Shown piece by piece: positions 37,417-46,523 of a DNA stretch of 64,000 bases. The stretch covers positions 36,113 through 100,112 of the forward strand of contig DASYGT010000011.1 in assembly GCA_035999365.1 (NCBI GenBank), written 5' to 3'. Each line of letters opens with the position of its first letter. Within the stretch, counting starts at the first letter, position 1. Source of the stretch: DASYGT01 sp035999365 (GTDB lineage Bacteria; Actinomycetota; Actinomycetes; Mycobacteriales; Jatrophihabitantaceae). The notes under the pieces are model-generated. The model worked only from the letters and a program-made list of their open reading frames with translations. It had not been told where the DNA came from and did no database searches. The position numbers were made by a program, and so were the translations under genes.

Positions 37417-37788
37417 ATGACCGACCCGCGCACCGCTGCCGAGTACCGCGTCCCGGCCACCTCCTTGAAGCCGGGAGACCTCGTCAACACCTCGCCGGGC
37501 GAGGACGACTGGCAGGAGGTCGTGGCGGTGCATCGCTCCGGCGCGTCCGGCGGCGACGCTGCCCTGCAGGGATTGGTCGATTCGCTCGGCGGCCGCTATG
37601 TCGTGGTCGCCCTCACCGATCTGATGCCCGTCGATTCGGGTGTCTACTTCGGCGACGACGGAGCGGCGATGATCGCCGGCGACGACGGTGACCAGGCGGT
37701 GACCGACGCCGTGAGCCAGGAAGATGGCCAGCGGATCTACCTCTACACCCGCTACGAGCTGGTGACGGTCCGGGCCGCAACCGCCTGA
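37417..37788 (+). CDS. Conserved protein of unknown function
   Basis: 123 residues. ATG 37417 has GGAAGG ten bases upstream; ATG 37408 is too close to it. The protein starts with [20 protein letters not shown], which looks like a small beta-barrel segment, followed by [30 protein letters not shown] and a C-terminal strand [13 protein letters not shown]. No catalytic motif is visible. It lies between divergent lepA and rpsT; M. tuberculosis also carries a short conserved gene after lepA (Rv2405), which may or may not be the same family. Confidence 0.6.
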   Translation: MTDPRTAAEYRVPATSLKPGDLVNTSPGEDDWQEVVAVHRSGASGGDAALQGLVDSLGGRYVVVALTDLMPVDSGVYFGDDGAAMIAGDDGDQAVTDAVSQEDGQRIYLYTRYELVTVRAATA

Positions 37789-37831
37789 TTCCGCAGCGGC
37801 TGCCCTGGCTGTGGCCGCTACCCTGCCGAAT

Positions 37832-37861
37832 TTGGGGCACTTCGGCCCCCGCTGGTAACCT
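37832..37861 (+). promoter_or_regulatory. Probable promoter of rpsT
   Basis: TTGGGG at 37832-37837 and TAACCT at 37856-37861 are separated by 18 bases and lie about 80 bases before the rpsT start. The resulting leader of about 70 bases contains GC-rich sequence but no clear terminator. Confidence 0.4.
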
Positions 37862-37940
37862 TGCGGGGTTGTCCGCCCGGCATTTCAGGGTCGCGGTGCG
37901 GGCCCGTCCAGACCAACCAACCGAACGTCGAGGCTGTTTC

Positions 37941-38201
37941 GTGGCGAACATCAAGTCCCAGATCAAGCGCATCCGCACCAATGAGGCAGCTCGGGTGCGC
38001 AACAAGAGCGTGCGCTCATCGCTGAAGACGGCGGTCCGCTCGTTCCGCGAGCTCGCCGAATCCGGCGACCGTGCCGCCGCCCTGGCCGCGATGGCCGCGG
38101 CCTCGCGCCAGCTCGACAAGGCCGCGAGCAAGGGTGTCATCCACCCGAATCAGGCGGCGAACAAGAAGTCGGCGATGGCGCAGCGCGCCAACGCGCTGTA
38201 A
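37941..38201 (+). CDS. rpsT: 30S ribosomal protein S20
   Basis: 86 residues starting from GTG 37941 ([20 protein letters not shown]), the normal length. The basic helical-hairpin protein binds 16S rRNA. The C-terminus has the typical [15 protein letters not shown]. It is the only ribosomal protein gene here on the plus strand and converges on holA with one base between the stops, as in mycobacteria. Confidence 0.98.
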   Translation: MANIKSQIKRIRTNEAARVRNKSVRSSLKTAVRSFRELAESGDRAAALAAMAAASRQLDKAASKGVIHPNQAANKKSAMAQRANAL

Positions 38202-38202
38202 G

Positions 38203-39195
38203 TCACCGGGCGGCGCGCAGCGCGGACAGCCGGCGGATCGCCCGCTCCAGCGCGTAGGGCCCGCTGGCCGCAGCTCCCTTCACGTCGGCGTTCAGTTCGG
38301 CCACGACACCGAGGGCCCGCCGTACCGCGGGTTCGGTCCAACCGCGTGCTTGGGCCGCGGCCTTCTTCACCTTCCACGGCGGCATGCCCAGCGTTCGCGC
38401 CAACGCGTACGGGTCCATCCGACCGGCGGACGCGACGCGGGCGATCGAGCGGATTCCGTCGGCGAGCGCGTCGGCGATGAGCACCTCGGCAACGCCGATC
38501 GACAGTGCGTGGCGCAAGGTTTCCAGCGCCTCAGCTCCACGGCCGTTGACGGCGAGGTCGGCGACAGCGAAGCCGGTGACCTCCGCGCGGCCTCGGTGGT
38601 ACGCACGCACGATGTCGACGTCGACCCGCCCACCTGAGTCGCTGACCAGCTGCGCTGACACAGCGGCGAGCTCGCGCAGGTCGCTGCCCACCGCGTCGAC
38701 GAGAACGGCGGTCGCGTCGGGCGTGATCGCACCACCTGCTCGGCGCACCTCGGCACGGACGAAATCGTGGCGCTCCTCGGGTCGGGTGAGCTTGGCGCAC
38801 AGCACCTCGACCGCTCCTGCCGCGCGCACTGCCTCCAGCAGCACCTTTCCCTTGCCGCCGCCTGCGTGGTGGACCACGATCGTGGTGCCCTCGCCGGGCT
38901 CGCCGAGGTACGGGCGCAGGGCTTCGACGGCGGCGGACCGCACGTCTTGTCCACTACGCAGGACGAGCAGGCGTGAGTCACCGAACAGCGACGGGCCGAG
39001 CAGCTCGTGTAGCTCGGGGCCCTCGATGTCGGCTCCGGAACGCTCCGTCTCGACGGCATCGGCATCGCGCTTGAGGACGGCGGCGGAGATCGCGGCAATG
39101 GCGCGGCCGATGAGCAGTTCCTCGTCGCCCACCAGGAGCAGCAACGCGGGCGGCTCAGCCGGAATGTCGTGAATGGCAATCGGGCGTTGCGGCAC
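38203..39195 (-). CDS. holA: DNA polymerase III subunit delta
   Basis: 330 residues; the delta subunit of the clamp loader opens the beta clamp. The N-terminal AAA+-like part has PPALLLLVGDEELLIGRAIA and the clamp-binding stretch PSLFGDSRLLVLR; the C-terminal collar domain has MPPWKVKKAAAQARGW. The upstream comEC frame does not stop before holA but runs through its first 829 bases in another frame. holA itself is complete and of normal length. Confidence 0.94.
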   Translation of the reverse strand: MPQRPIAIHDIPAEPPALLLLVGDEELLIGRAIAAISAAVLKRDADAVETERSGADIEGPELHELLGPSLFGDSRLLVLRSGQDVRSAAVEALRPYLGEPGEGTTIVVHHAGGGKGKVLLEAVRAAGAVEVLCAKLTRPEERHDFVRAEVRRAGGAITPDATAVLVDAVGSDLRELAAVSAQLVSDSGGRVDVDIVRAYHRGRAEVTGFAVADLAVNGRGAEALETLRHALSIGVAEVLIADALADGIRSIARVASAGRMDPYALARTLGMPPWKVKKAAAQARGWTEPAVRRALGVVAELNADVKGAAASGPYALERAIRRLSALRAAR

Positions 39196-41618
39196 GACCC
39201 CATCCTGACAGGTCTGACCGACACAGCAGCGAGCAGCTGTGTGCCGGAGCGGCTGTCTCGCCGGATGCCGGAATTGCGCGCTGCCTCCTCGTGGCCGCGG
39301 CGGCTCACGACGTTCACGGCGGCGCCGCCGAGGACGACTGCGATGTCGCCGTCGTGATCGGTACGGCGCACCGTGGCGCCGGAACGGGCCAGCTCGTCGA
39401 GCAGCGAGGGGGCGGGCAGGCCGTAGGAGTTCCCCGCTCCCACACTGATCACGTCCAGGCTGGCGTGCACGGCGTCGAGGAACGCGTTGGCTGAGTGGGC
39501 CGAGCCATGATGAGGCACCTTGAGCACGTCGGCGCGGAGGTCAGCACGCTCCGCCAGCAGCGCTTGCTGTGCCTCGACCTCGGCGTCTGCGGTCAACAGC
39601 ACCCGCCTGCCACCGACCTCGACACGGATCACCAGCGACGAGTTGTTCGGATCTGAGCGGGTGTGGTGAAAGGCGACCGCGGGGCTCAGCACATCCAGGT
39701 GAACCGCTCCGACGTCCAGTTGGGTGCCGGCCGTGACCTGTCTCGGCCTGATCCGCAGAGGTTGAAGCGCATCAGCGACGATGCGGACGCCGGACGCGGG
39801 CTCGGCGAGCGGGCTCGTCCACACGGCATCCACGCGACGACCGCGGAGTGCACCGCTGATTCCCCCGACGTGATCGAGGTGGAAGTGGGTGAGGACGAGC
39901 AGCGCGATCCTGGTCGTGCCGAGGTCATGCAGACAGCGGTCGACCGCGATGGGCTCTGGACCGGTGTCGACCACGACCGCAGAGTGATCCCCGGTCCGGA
40001 CGACCACAGCGTCGCCCTGACCGACATCACATGCGACGAAAGCCCACCCGGTGGCCGGCCACACCCCGGTGATTCCGCGCACCGGAATCTGCACGAGGAC
40101 GCCGACCAGAGCGGCCGCGGCCATTACCCGTCGCGCCGCGATGTGCCGCGCCAGCACGAGCACCCCCGCGACGACCGCGACCAGCGCCGCGGCGCCGGAA
40201 GTTCCGGAGGGCCACGGCACTGTCGCGCCGGGCAGCTGACCGAAGTAGTTAGCCACCCACGCCAGCCACCGGCACGGCACTGCTGCCAGCTGGGCGGCGA
40301 CCCCGGCGGGCGCTGCAGCGATCGGCGACAGAGCTGCGGAGACGAAACCGATCACCGTCGCAATGGCGACGACGGGCTCAGCAAGCACGTTCGCCGGAAC
40401 GGCGACGAGGCTGATCTGGCCGGATATCGCCGCGATCACCGGCGCCGTGATGACATGGGCCGCCGCGGCGGTGGCGAGCAACTCCGCAACGCCGGCCGGC
40501 CAGTGCCGTCGCCGCAGCCCTTCGGCCCACCGTGGGGCAAGGAGCAACAATGCTGCAGTCGCCAGTACCGACATGGTGAAACCGGCGCTGATCGCGAGCT
40601 GCGGTTGCCACAGGATGAGCGCGATCACGGTCACGCCCAGCGCCGACACGGCTTGCCGCGGCCGTCCGACCGCAAGCCCGCTCATGGCCAACGCAGCCAT
40701 GAATGCGGCGCGCAGCACGCTGGGCGACGGCCGAGCCACAACTACGAAGGCGACCAGAATGAGCATCCCCACGCCCGCGATGACCCAGGGCCGGGCACCG
40801 AATCGCCGCATGCAGAGCAGCACCGCCCCGATGAGGATCGAACAGTTCATTCCGCTGACGGCAACCAGATGGGTCAGCCCAGCCGTGCGGAAGTGCTCCC
40901 GTAGGACAGGATCCAGGCGGCTGGTGTCGCCGTCGACCAAGCCGGGCAGCAGCCCTGCGAGGTCGCCCGGCAGCCGCGAGCACACGACGCGGAAGGATGA
41001 GCGCACGCGCCCCGCTCCCCGCTGCCACCATGGCGGCCGCCCGATCAGACTCGGCGCCTGCTCGGTGATGAGGACGACAGACAGCTGATCCGGATCCAGC
41101 GACGGTTCGAGGGTGCCGGTGACGCGCACGGGCTGCCCCGGGAGGACGGTTCGCCAGCCGGCCGCCGGGGCGATGAGCACCACCGCGCCACCTACGGGAC
41201 GAGCCCGATCCCCCACGAGTATCGCGTCGGCGGATGCCGGAATGCCCACCCGGGGCGATCCCGAAACCCCGCGCGCAGCGATCACTTCGGGATCGCCCGT
41301 CACGGTGACGTCGACAGTGGCTGCCGAGCGAGCCGTCGCGAGCCGTGACAGCGGCGACTCGCCGAATCGGGCGATGCGCCCGGCCAGCGGGAGCAGCACC
41401 AACGCGCAAGTCAAGGCGACGAATGCCGCGCTGGCGGCGATCTGGCCACCCCGACGGCGCAACAGCATGAACGACGCGCCTGCTCCGCCGGCGACAACGG
41501 CACATGTCGCCCCGACGGCAGGGGCACGACCCAGGCAGAGCGCGACCGCCATCCATGCTGCCCCGGCGGCGACAGCCGTCAACAGCGCCGGCCGCGGCCT
41601 GCGGCGCGGGGAGTTCAC
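38367..41618 (-). CDS. comEC: ComEC/Rec2 DNA internalisation protein, no stop before holA
   Basis: Membrane channel for single-stranded DNA uptake. N-terminal OB-like domain, a central ComEC membrane domain (LTHLVAVSGMNCSILIGAVL) with about nine further segments, and a C-terminal metallo-beta-lactamase-like domain with LTHFHLDHVGG near residue 577 and PHHGSAHSAN. Similarity to the family should end near NVVSRRG (about 39290, residue 775), but the first in-frame stop is at 38367, so the frame has 1083 codons and overlaps holA by 829 bases. The tail read from holA sequence is Arg/Ser/Pro-rich and not family-like. The ATG overlaps the comEA stop. Confidence 0.85.
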   Translation of the reverse strand: MNSPRRRPRPALLTAVAAGAAWMAVALCLGRAPAVGATCAVVAGGAGASFMLLRRRGGQIAASAAFVALTCALVLLPLAGRIARFGESPLSRLATARSAATVDVTVTGDPEVIAARGVSGSPRVGIPASADAILVGDRARPVGGAVVLIAPAAGWRTVLPGQPVRVTGTLEPSLDPDQLSVVLITEQAPSLIGRPPWWQRGAGRVRSSFRVVCSRLPGDLAGLLPGLVDGDTSRLDPVLREHFRTAGLTHLVAVSGMNCSILIGAVLLCMRRFGARPWVIAGVGMLILVAFVVVARPSPSVLRAAFMAALAMSGLAVGRPRQAVSALGVTVIALILWQPQLAISAGFTMSVLATAALLLLAPRWAEGLRRRHWPAGVAELLATAAAAHVITAPVIAAISGQISLVAVPANVLAEPVVAIATVIGFVSAALSPIAAAPAGVAAQLAAVPCRWLAWVANYFGQLPGATVPWPSGTSGAAALVAVVAGVLVLARHIAARRVMAAAALVGVLVQIPVRGITGVWPATGWAFVACDVGQGDAVVVRTGDHSAVVVDTGPEPIAVDRCLHDLGTTRIALLVLTHFHLDHVGGISGALRGRRVDAVWTSPLAEPASGVRIVADALQPLRIRPRQVTAGTQLDVGAVHLDVLSPAVAFHHTRSDPNNSSLVIRVEVGGRRVLLTADAEVEAQQALLAERADLRADVLKVPHHGSAHSANAFLDAVHASLDVISVGAGNSYGLPAPSLLDELARSGATVRRTDHDGDIAVVLGGAAVNVVSRRGHEEAARNSGIRRDSRSGTQLLAAVSVRPVRMGSCRNARLPFTTFRLSRPRCCSWWATRNCSSAAPLPRSPPPSSSAMPMPSRRSVPEPTSRAPSYTSCSARRCSVTHACSSCVVDKTCGPPPSKPCARTSASPARAPRSWSTTQAAARERCCWRQCARQERSRCCAPSSPDPRSATISSVPRCAEQVVRSRPTRPPFSSTRWAATCASSPLCQRSWSATQVGGSTSTSCVRTTEAARRSPASLSPTSPSTAVELRRWKPCATHCRSALPRCSSPTRSPTESARSPASRPPVGWTRTRWRERWACRRGR

Positions 41619-42367
41619 ACGACGACCATCGGCCGGATGGCGGCGAACTTGGCCGGACCGATACCTGACACCGACCGCAACTGCTCAACGCTGGCGAATG
41701 AGCCGTGCGCCACCCGCCAGTCGACGATGTGCTGGGCAAGGACGGGCCCGACGCCCGGAAGCTCCTGAAGTTGCCCCACGGATGCGGCGTTGAGGTCGAT
41801 CGGTGCTGCCGCGGACGAGGTCGCTGTTCCCGCGCCTGCGACCGGTGCACCGGCGGGGGCACCGACGACGATCTGCTCGCCGTCGGTGATCCGGGCCGCA
41901 AGGTTGACGGATACCGCATTGACACCGGACGTCATCCCGCCGGCCGCCCGAACGGCGTCGTCGACCCGCGCCCCTGGGGCCAGGCGGTAGAGGCCCGGGC
42001 GTCGCACCTTGCCCGCGACGTCGACGACGATGACCGCGGCGCTCGCTCCGCCGGCCGGCACAGACACCGACGCCGTGCCGTCCGACGAGGGCGGCGCCGG
42101 CCCGGGGCTGGCGCGTCCGGTGCTCCGCCCGGATCCGCCCGACGGGACAACGGCCGCCTGGGGCCTGCTGGACATCACCCACGCGCCGGTGAGGAGGGCT
42201 GCCAGCACCACAGCCGCCGCGACGGCAAGTGCGCTCCGCCGCGCATGCTCCACGTGCGCCTGCTCCGCGGGATCCGGAAGAGAGTCGGCGCCAACGCCTC
42301 GCAGCAGGTCCCGAACCCGCTCAGCGACCTGCTGCCGGCGGCCGCCGGGCCCGTGAGGATGTCGCAT
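41615..42367 (-). CDS. comEA: Competence protein ComEA, helix-hairpin-helix DNA-binding
   Basis: 250 residues from ATG 42367. One membrane helix at about 45-66, a Gly/Ser/Pro linker, an SLBB domain (IVVDVAGKVRRPGLYRLAPG) at about 105-165 and a C-terminal double helix-hairpin-helix (IDLNAASVGQLQELPGVGP). It binds extracellular double-stranded DNA and passes it to ComEC, whose start overlaps this stop by four bases. The longer open frame up to 42646 runs antisense to degV's neighbourhood and lacks conservation. Confidence 0.93.
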   Translation of the reverse strand: MRHPHGPGGRRQQVAERVRDLLRGVGADSLPDPAEQAHVEHARRSALAVAAAVVLAALLTGAWVMSSRPQAAVVPSGGSGRSTGRASPGPAPPSSDGTASVSVPAGGASAAVIVVDVAGKVRRPGLYRLAPGARVDDAVRAAGGMTSGVNAVSVNLAARITDGEQIVVGAPAGAPVAGAGTATSSAAAPIDLNAASVGQLQELPGVGPVLAQHIVDWRVAHGSFASVEQLRSVSGIGPAKFAAIRPMVVV

Positions 42368-42473
42368 GCCCGCGACGTTAGGGAAACCGCCTGGGCGCTT
42401 GCGGCGAGCGCGGGTAGCTGTGGAGGGGGTACCGGGATGTGGATCGCCCGACGAGCGTTGTCGGCAGGTCCTG

Positions 42474-43325
42474 CTACCGGCGTACGACGACCGTCCCGAT
42501 GACGCCCGGACCGAGATGTGCTCCGATGACCGGTCCGATCTCGGCGACGTACAGCTCACCGATCTGCGGAACGGCGGCACGGAGTTGAGCAGCCACCTGC
42601 TGCGCACGGTCGCGCGCAGCGAGATGATGGACCGCCAGATCCACACGACCCTCGCCGGCCGATTCCACGGTCAGCTGCACGAGGCGGGCGATCGCCTTCG
42701 TCGAGGTCCGCACCTTCTCGAGAGCAACGATCCGACCTTCGACCATCTGCAGAATGGGTTTGATCGACAACGATGTCGCGAGGAGGCCGGCGGCCGTGCC
42801 GATGCGGCCGCCGCGGCGCAAGTACTCGATCGTGTCGACGCAGAACAGCGTGCGCGTTCGGTCGACGACCTCTGTTGCCGCGCCCTGCACCTGCGCGGCC
42901 GAGGAGCCGTCCCGGGCGGCCTGTGCCGCGGCGAGGACCGCGAACCCCAGCGCCGCCGCAGTCGAGCGCGAATCCACCACGCGAACGACGCCATGGTCGA
43001 AGTCCTGCGCCGCGAGAGCCGCGGACTCCCATGTCCCCGACAACGCCGCGGCGAGGTGGATCGACACGACACGCGTCGCTCCCGCGTCGAGGCATTCCTT
43101 GAACACCGCTGCGAATTCAGCCGGAGCCGGACGCGATGTCGTCACCGTCACGCGCTCGCGCAGCGCCGCCGCGACATCGTCCGGTGCGACGTCCACCCCG
43201 TCGATTCGCTCCTGCGATCCGAGCGACACCCGCAGCGGCACGATGCGGATGTCGTAATCGTCCACGACACCCGGGGCCAGGAACGCGGTCGAGTCAGTGA
43301 CGACCGCGACCCTCTCGCTACCCAC
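42474..43325 (-). CDS. DegV family fatty-acid-binding protein
   Basis: 283 residues from GTG 43325. VAVVTDSTAFLAPGVV at the start, TVTTSRPAPAEF in the binding cleft and VRVVDSRSTAAALGF are typical. DegV proteins (FakB-like) hold a fatty acid for phosphorylation by FakA; no fakA is nearby, and many actinobacterial members have unproven roles. It follows leuS by 15 bases; M. tuberculosis has a degV gene (Rv2417c) in the same neighbourhood of comEA. Confidence 0.9.
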   Translation of the reverse strand: MGSERVAVVTDSTAFLAPGVVDDYDIRIVPLRVSLGSQERIDGVDVAPDDVAAALRERVTVTTSRPAPAEFAAVFKECLDAGATRVVSIHLAAALSGTWESAALAAQDFDHGVVRVVDSRSTAAALGFAVLAAAQAARDGSSAAQVQGAATEVVDRTRTLFCVDTIEYLRRGGRIGTAAGLLATSLSIKPILQMVEGRIVALEKVRTSTKAIARLVQLTVESAGEGRVDLAVHHLAARDRAQQVAAQLRAAVPQIGELYVAEIGPVIGAHLGPGVIGTVVVRR

Positions 43326-43340
43326 AGCTACCCCTATCGG

Positions 43341-46235
43341 CTAGATGACGAAGTTGACCAGGCGACCCGGGACCGTGACAACCCGCCGGGGATCACGACC
43401 CTCGAGTGCCGCGGATACCCGCTCGTCCGACCGCGCCGCGGCTTCCAACGTCGCCGGGTCGGCGTCAGCCGCAACACTGATCACCGCACGCACCTTGCCA
43501 TTGACTTGTACCGGCACCTCGACAGTCGCATCGACGAGCAACGCCTCATCGGCCGCAGGGAATGGCTCCCATGCCAGTGACTCCTGATGTCCGAGGCGAG
43601 CCCACAACTCTTCAGCCAGATGCGGTGCCAGCGGAGACAGCAGTAACACGAGCGGCTCTGCCAGCGCGCGCGGAGTACCTCCGTGCGGGTACGCGTGAGT
43701 GATCGCATTGTTCAATTCGGTGATCCTCGCGATCGATGTGTTGAACCGCAGCGTCTCGTAGCCTTCACGAGTGGAAGCGATCGCCTTGTGCAGCAGGCGA
43801 TTCAGCTCCTCAGGCACGGGGCCGTCGGAGACATGCGCAGCGCCGGACTCTTCATCGACGATCACGCGCCAGACTCGTTGCAGCAGCCGGTAGGGCCCGA
43901 CGATCGCTTTCGCGTCCCATGGTCGTGACTGCTCCAGCGGCCCGCTGAACATCTCGAAGAGGCGGAACGTGTCGGCGCCGAACTGCGAGATGAACTCATC
44001 CGGTGTGACGACGTTCTTCAGACTCTTGCCGATCTTGCCGAACTCCTGTGTCACCTCGTCGCCGTTGTAGAAGAAGCGACCCCCGCGCTCCTCGACCTCG
44101 GCCGCCTCGACGTAGAAGCCATCGCTGTTCGTATAGGCGGGCAGCTGCAACATGCCCTGATTGATCAGGCGATGGAAGGGCTCAGAGCTGGAGAGGTAGC
44201 CCAAGTCGAACAGCACCTTGTGCCAGAACCGTGCGTAGAGCAGATGCAGCACCGCATGCTCGACGCCGCCCACGTACAACTCGACGCCGCCCAGCGGACG
44301 ATCGGCGTCCGGGCCCATCCAGTAGCGCTCGACGTCCGGATCGACGAACTCGCTGTCGTTGTTCGGATCCAGGTAACGCAGCTCGTACCAGCACGAGCCG
44401 GCCCAGTTGGGCATCGTGTTGGTGTCGCGGCGATACCGTTTCGGACCCTCGCCCAGGTCGAGCTGTACGTCGACCCAGTCGCCCAGCCGCCCGAGCGGCG
44501 GCTCCGGCGTCGAGTCGGCGTCGTCCGGGGGGAACGACTTGGGTGAGAAGTCGTCGGTGTCCGGAAGCAGTACGGGCAGCATCGATTCCGGCAGAGCGAC
44601 AGGCAGATCGTGCTCGTCGTACACGATCGGGAATGGTTCACCCCAATAGCGTTGACGGCTGAACAGCCAGTCACGCAGCCGGTAGGTCGTCGCCGCTCGT
44701 CCGGCACCCGCATGCTCCAGCCAGTCGATGATCGCGGCCTTCGCTTCGCCGATGTCGAGGCCGTCCAGGCTCAGACCCGCGATGGCAGAGTTGATCGTCG
44801 GCCCGTCACCCGTATACGCCTTGCCGCCCGCCTCTTCGAATCCCTCCGGTGGGGCGACGGTACGAACGATCGGCAGTTGGAAGACCTCGGCGAACTCCCA
44901 GTCCCGCTCGTCTTGACCGGGCACGGCCATGATGGCCCCGGTGCCGTACCCCATCAGGACGTAGTCCGCGATGAAGATCGGCAGTGCATCGCCGGTGACC
45001 GGGTTGCGCGCATACGTACCGATGAAGACGCCTGTCTTGGTGCGACTGTCGGACTGCCGGTCAAAGTCTGACTTGGACGCCGTGGCAACCCGGTACGCGC
45101 TCACAGCCTGGGCGGGTGTCTCGTGCCCACCCGTCCACGACGCGTTGACGTCCGCCGGCCAAGCCTGCGCCGTCAGCTGATCGACCATCGGGTGCTCAGG
45201 CGACAGCACCACGTAGGTCGCACCGAAGATCGTGTCCGGCCGTGTCGTGAACACCTCGACGGGCGTGGCCGATTCGTCGACGGCGAACGACAGGTACGCA
45301 CCGTTGGACCTGCCGATCCAGTTGCGCTGCATGGTGCGCACCTTGTCGGGCCAATCGATGAAGTCCAGATCACGCACCAGGCGGTCGGCGTAGGCGGTGA
45401 TACGCATGTTCCATTGCGCCAGTGGCCGTCGGAAAACCGGGAAGTTGCCGCGTTCGCTGCGCCCGTCAGCGGTCACCTCTTCGTTCGCCAGCACTGTGCC
45501 CAGTCCGGGCGCCCAGTTCACGAGCGACTCGGACCGGTAGGCGAGCCGGTGGTTGTCGACAACCTGCCGCCTTTCGAGCTCGGAGAGCTCGGCCCACGCC
45601 TTGCCGAAGGGGTTCGTCTCGTCCTTCGGCGTGCGGGTACCCGCGTCGAGCTCGGCGATCAGTTCCTCGATCGGACGTGCTCGGTCGGCGTCACCGTCGT
45701 ACCACGCATTGAAGATCTTCAGGAAGATCCACTGAGTCCAGCGGTAGAACTGGGGATCGGTGGTCGCGACCGAGCGACGGTTGTCGTACCCCATCCCCAG
45801 CCGGCGCAACTGCGCACGGAAAGCATCGATGTTCGCGTAGGTCGTCGCGGCGGGATGCTGCCCGGTCTGCACGGCGTACTGCTCCGCCGGCAAGCCGAAG
45901 GCGTCGAACCCCATCGTGTGCAGAACGTTGTCACCACGCATGCGCCGATAGCGTGCATAGACATCCGTGCCGATATAGCCGAGCGGATGTCCGACGTGCA
46001 GGCCGGCACCGGACGGATAAGGGAACATGTCCAGGACGTAGGAGTGCGGGCGGATCGCGACCCGGTCGAAGCCCGCGGACAGCGCGCCGACGGGGTTCGG
46101 TGCCTCGAAGGTGCCCTCAGCTGCCCACCGGTCCTGCCACGCGAGTTCGATGACGTCCGCGACCGCCGCGTTGTACCTGTGTGGCGGGACATCCTCGGCG
46201 GCCCCCGGTTGTCCTGCGTCCTCGGTGGTGCTCAT
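43341..46235 (-). CDS. leuS: Leucine--tRNA ligase
   Basis: 964 residues from ATG 46235; the frame is open 12 codons further up, but GAGGAG at the right distance supports 46235. Class I synthetase: HIGH motif as HVGH near residue 80 ([14 protein letters not shown]), editing domain with [20 protein letters not shown], and KMSKS as KIGKS near residue 735. It charges tRNA-Leu. About 125 bases upstream begins a leader with a short Leu-containing peptide and a terminator hairpin. leuS is not in this neighbourhood in mycobacteria. Confidence 0.97.
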   Translation of the reverse strand: MSTTEDAGQPGAAEDVPPHRYNAAVADVIELAWQDRWAAEGTFEAPNPVGALSAGFDRVAIRPHSYVLDMFPYPSGAGLHVGHPLGYIGTDVYARYRRMRGDNVLHTMGFDAFGLPAEQYAVQTGQHPAATTYANIDAFRAQLRRLGMGYDNRRSVATTDPQFYRWTQWIFLKIFNAWYDGDADRARPIEELIAELDAGTRTPKDETNPFGKAWAELSELERRQVVDNHRLAYRSESLVNWAPGLGTVLANEEVTADGRSERGNFPVFRRPLAQWNMRITAYADRLVRDLDFIDWPDKVRTMQRNWIGRSNGAYLSFAVDESATPVEVFTTRPDTIFGATYVVLSPEHPMVDQLTAQAWPADVNASWTGGHETPAQAVSAYRVATASKSDFDRQSDSRTKTGVFIGTYARNPVTGDALPIFIADYVLMGYGTGAIMAVPGQDERDWEFAEVFQLPIVRTVAPPEGFEEAGGKAYTGDGPTINSAIAGLSLDGLDIGEAKAAIIDWLEHAGAGRAATTYRLRDWLFSRQRYWGEPFPIVYDEHDLPVALPESMLPVLLPDTDDFSPKSFPPDDADSTPEPPLGRLGDWVDVQLDLGEGPKRYRRDTNTMPNWAGSCWYELRYLDPNNDSEFVDPDVERYWMGPDADRPLGGVELYVGGVEHAVLHLLYARFWHKVLFDLGYLSSSEPFHRLINQGMLQLPAYTNSDGFYVEAAEVEERGGRFFYNGDEVTQEFGKIGKSLKNVVTPDEFISQFGADTFRLFEMFSGPLEQSRPWDAKAIVGPYRLLQRVWRVIVDEESGAAHVSDGPVPEELNRLLHKAIASTREGYETLRFNTSIARITELNNAITHAYPHGGTPRALAEPLVLLLSPLAPHLAEELWARLGHQESLAWEPFPAADEALLVDATVEVPVQVNGKVRAVISVAADADPATLEAAARSDERVSAALEGRDPRRVVTVPGRLVNFVI

Positions 46236-46277
46236 GTGTCGATGCTCCTCAGCGTTCATCAGTCCGGACAAACGAAG

Positions 46278-46300
46278 AGCCTCTGCGCGATGCAGAGGCT
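46278..46300 (-). terminator. Attenuator (terminator hairpin) in the leuS leader
   Basis: On the leuS strand AGCCTCTGC and GCAGAGGCT form a perfect nine-base stem with a five-base loop, followed by CTTCGTTTGTC, a moderately U-rich tail. It lies 43 bases before leuS. A competing helix can form between GCGCG (46305-46309) and CGCGC (46285-46289), which would break the terminator. Confidence 0.7.
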
Positions 46301-46303
46301 CGG

Positions 46304-46329
46304 CCGCGCTGACAGCTGGGTCAGCGCGG
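46304..46329 (-). promoter_or_regulatory. Leader stem 1 (pause/anti-antiterminator hairpin) of leuS
   Basis: CCGCGCTGAC and GTCAGCGCGG pair perfectly over ten bases around a six-base loop. The 5' arm includes the last codons and stop of the leader peptide, so a ribosome stalled on the two Leu codons would block the hairpin and free its 3' arm for the alternative helix. Confidence 0.65.
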
Positions 46330-46359
46330 CGTTCTCAGAAGCACGCGTCCGCGATGCAC
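46321..46359 (-). CDS. leuS leader peptide with tandem Leu codons
   Basis: A 12-codon frame (GTG CAT CGC GGA CGC, then GTG CTT CTG AGA ACG CCG CGC TGA) encoding [12 protein letters not shown]. Two adjacent Leu codons (46336-46341) precede the stop, which falls inside leader stem 1. A TATTCT box ends seven bases before the GTG, so the transcript may begin at the start codon (leaderless), as known for several actinobacterial leader peptides. Confidence 0.65.
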   Translation of the reverse strand: MHRGRVLLRTPR

Positions 46360-46366
46360 GACAGTG

Positions 46367-46372
46367 AGAATA
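46367..46372 (-). promoter_or_regulatory. -10 box of the leuS leader transcript
   Basis: TATTCT on the complement strand, fitting TANNNT, is placed seven bases before the leader-peptide GTG. The -35 region is weak (GGAAGT at 17 bases). Confidence 0.5.
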
Positions 46373-46523
46373 CCCGTTCCGGCGCGATCACTTCCGCTGG
46401 ATACGGGCGAAGATACGGTGCACGCCCCGCGCCCGCCGTCCGTCGCCGCCGGACGCGGGGGCACCACTACGAACTGTAGAAGCATCAACTACCCGCGTGC
46501 CGTCTGAGGCCCTGTGTCCTCGC

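Noticed and set aside
39663..40904. 413-codon plus-strand frame opposite comEC
   Set aside because: Charged low-complexity translation, while the minus frame encodes the ComEC membrane domain.
46400..46523. Hairpin (CCCCCGCGTCCG region) behind the phosphatase gene as a terminator
   Set aside because: The stem needs a large bulge and has no U tract, so it is not strong enough to annotate.
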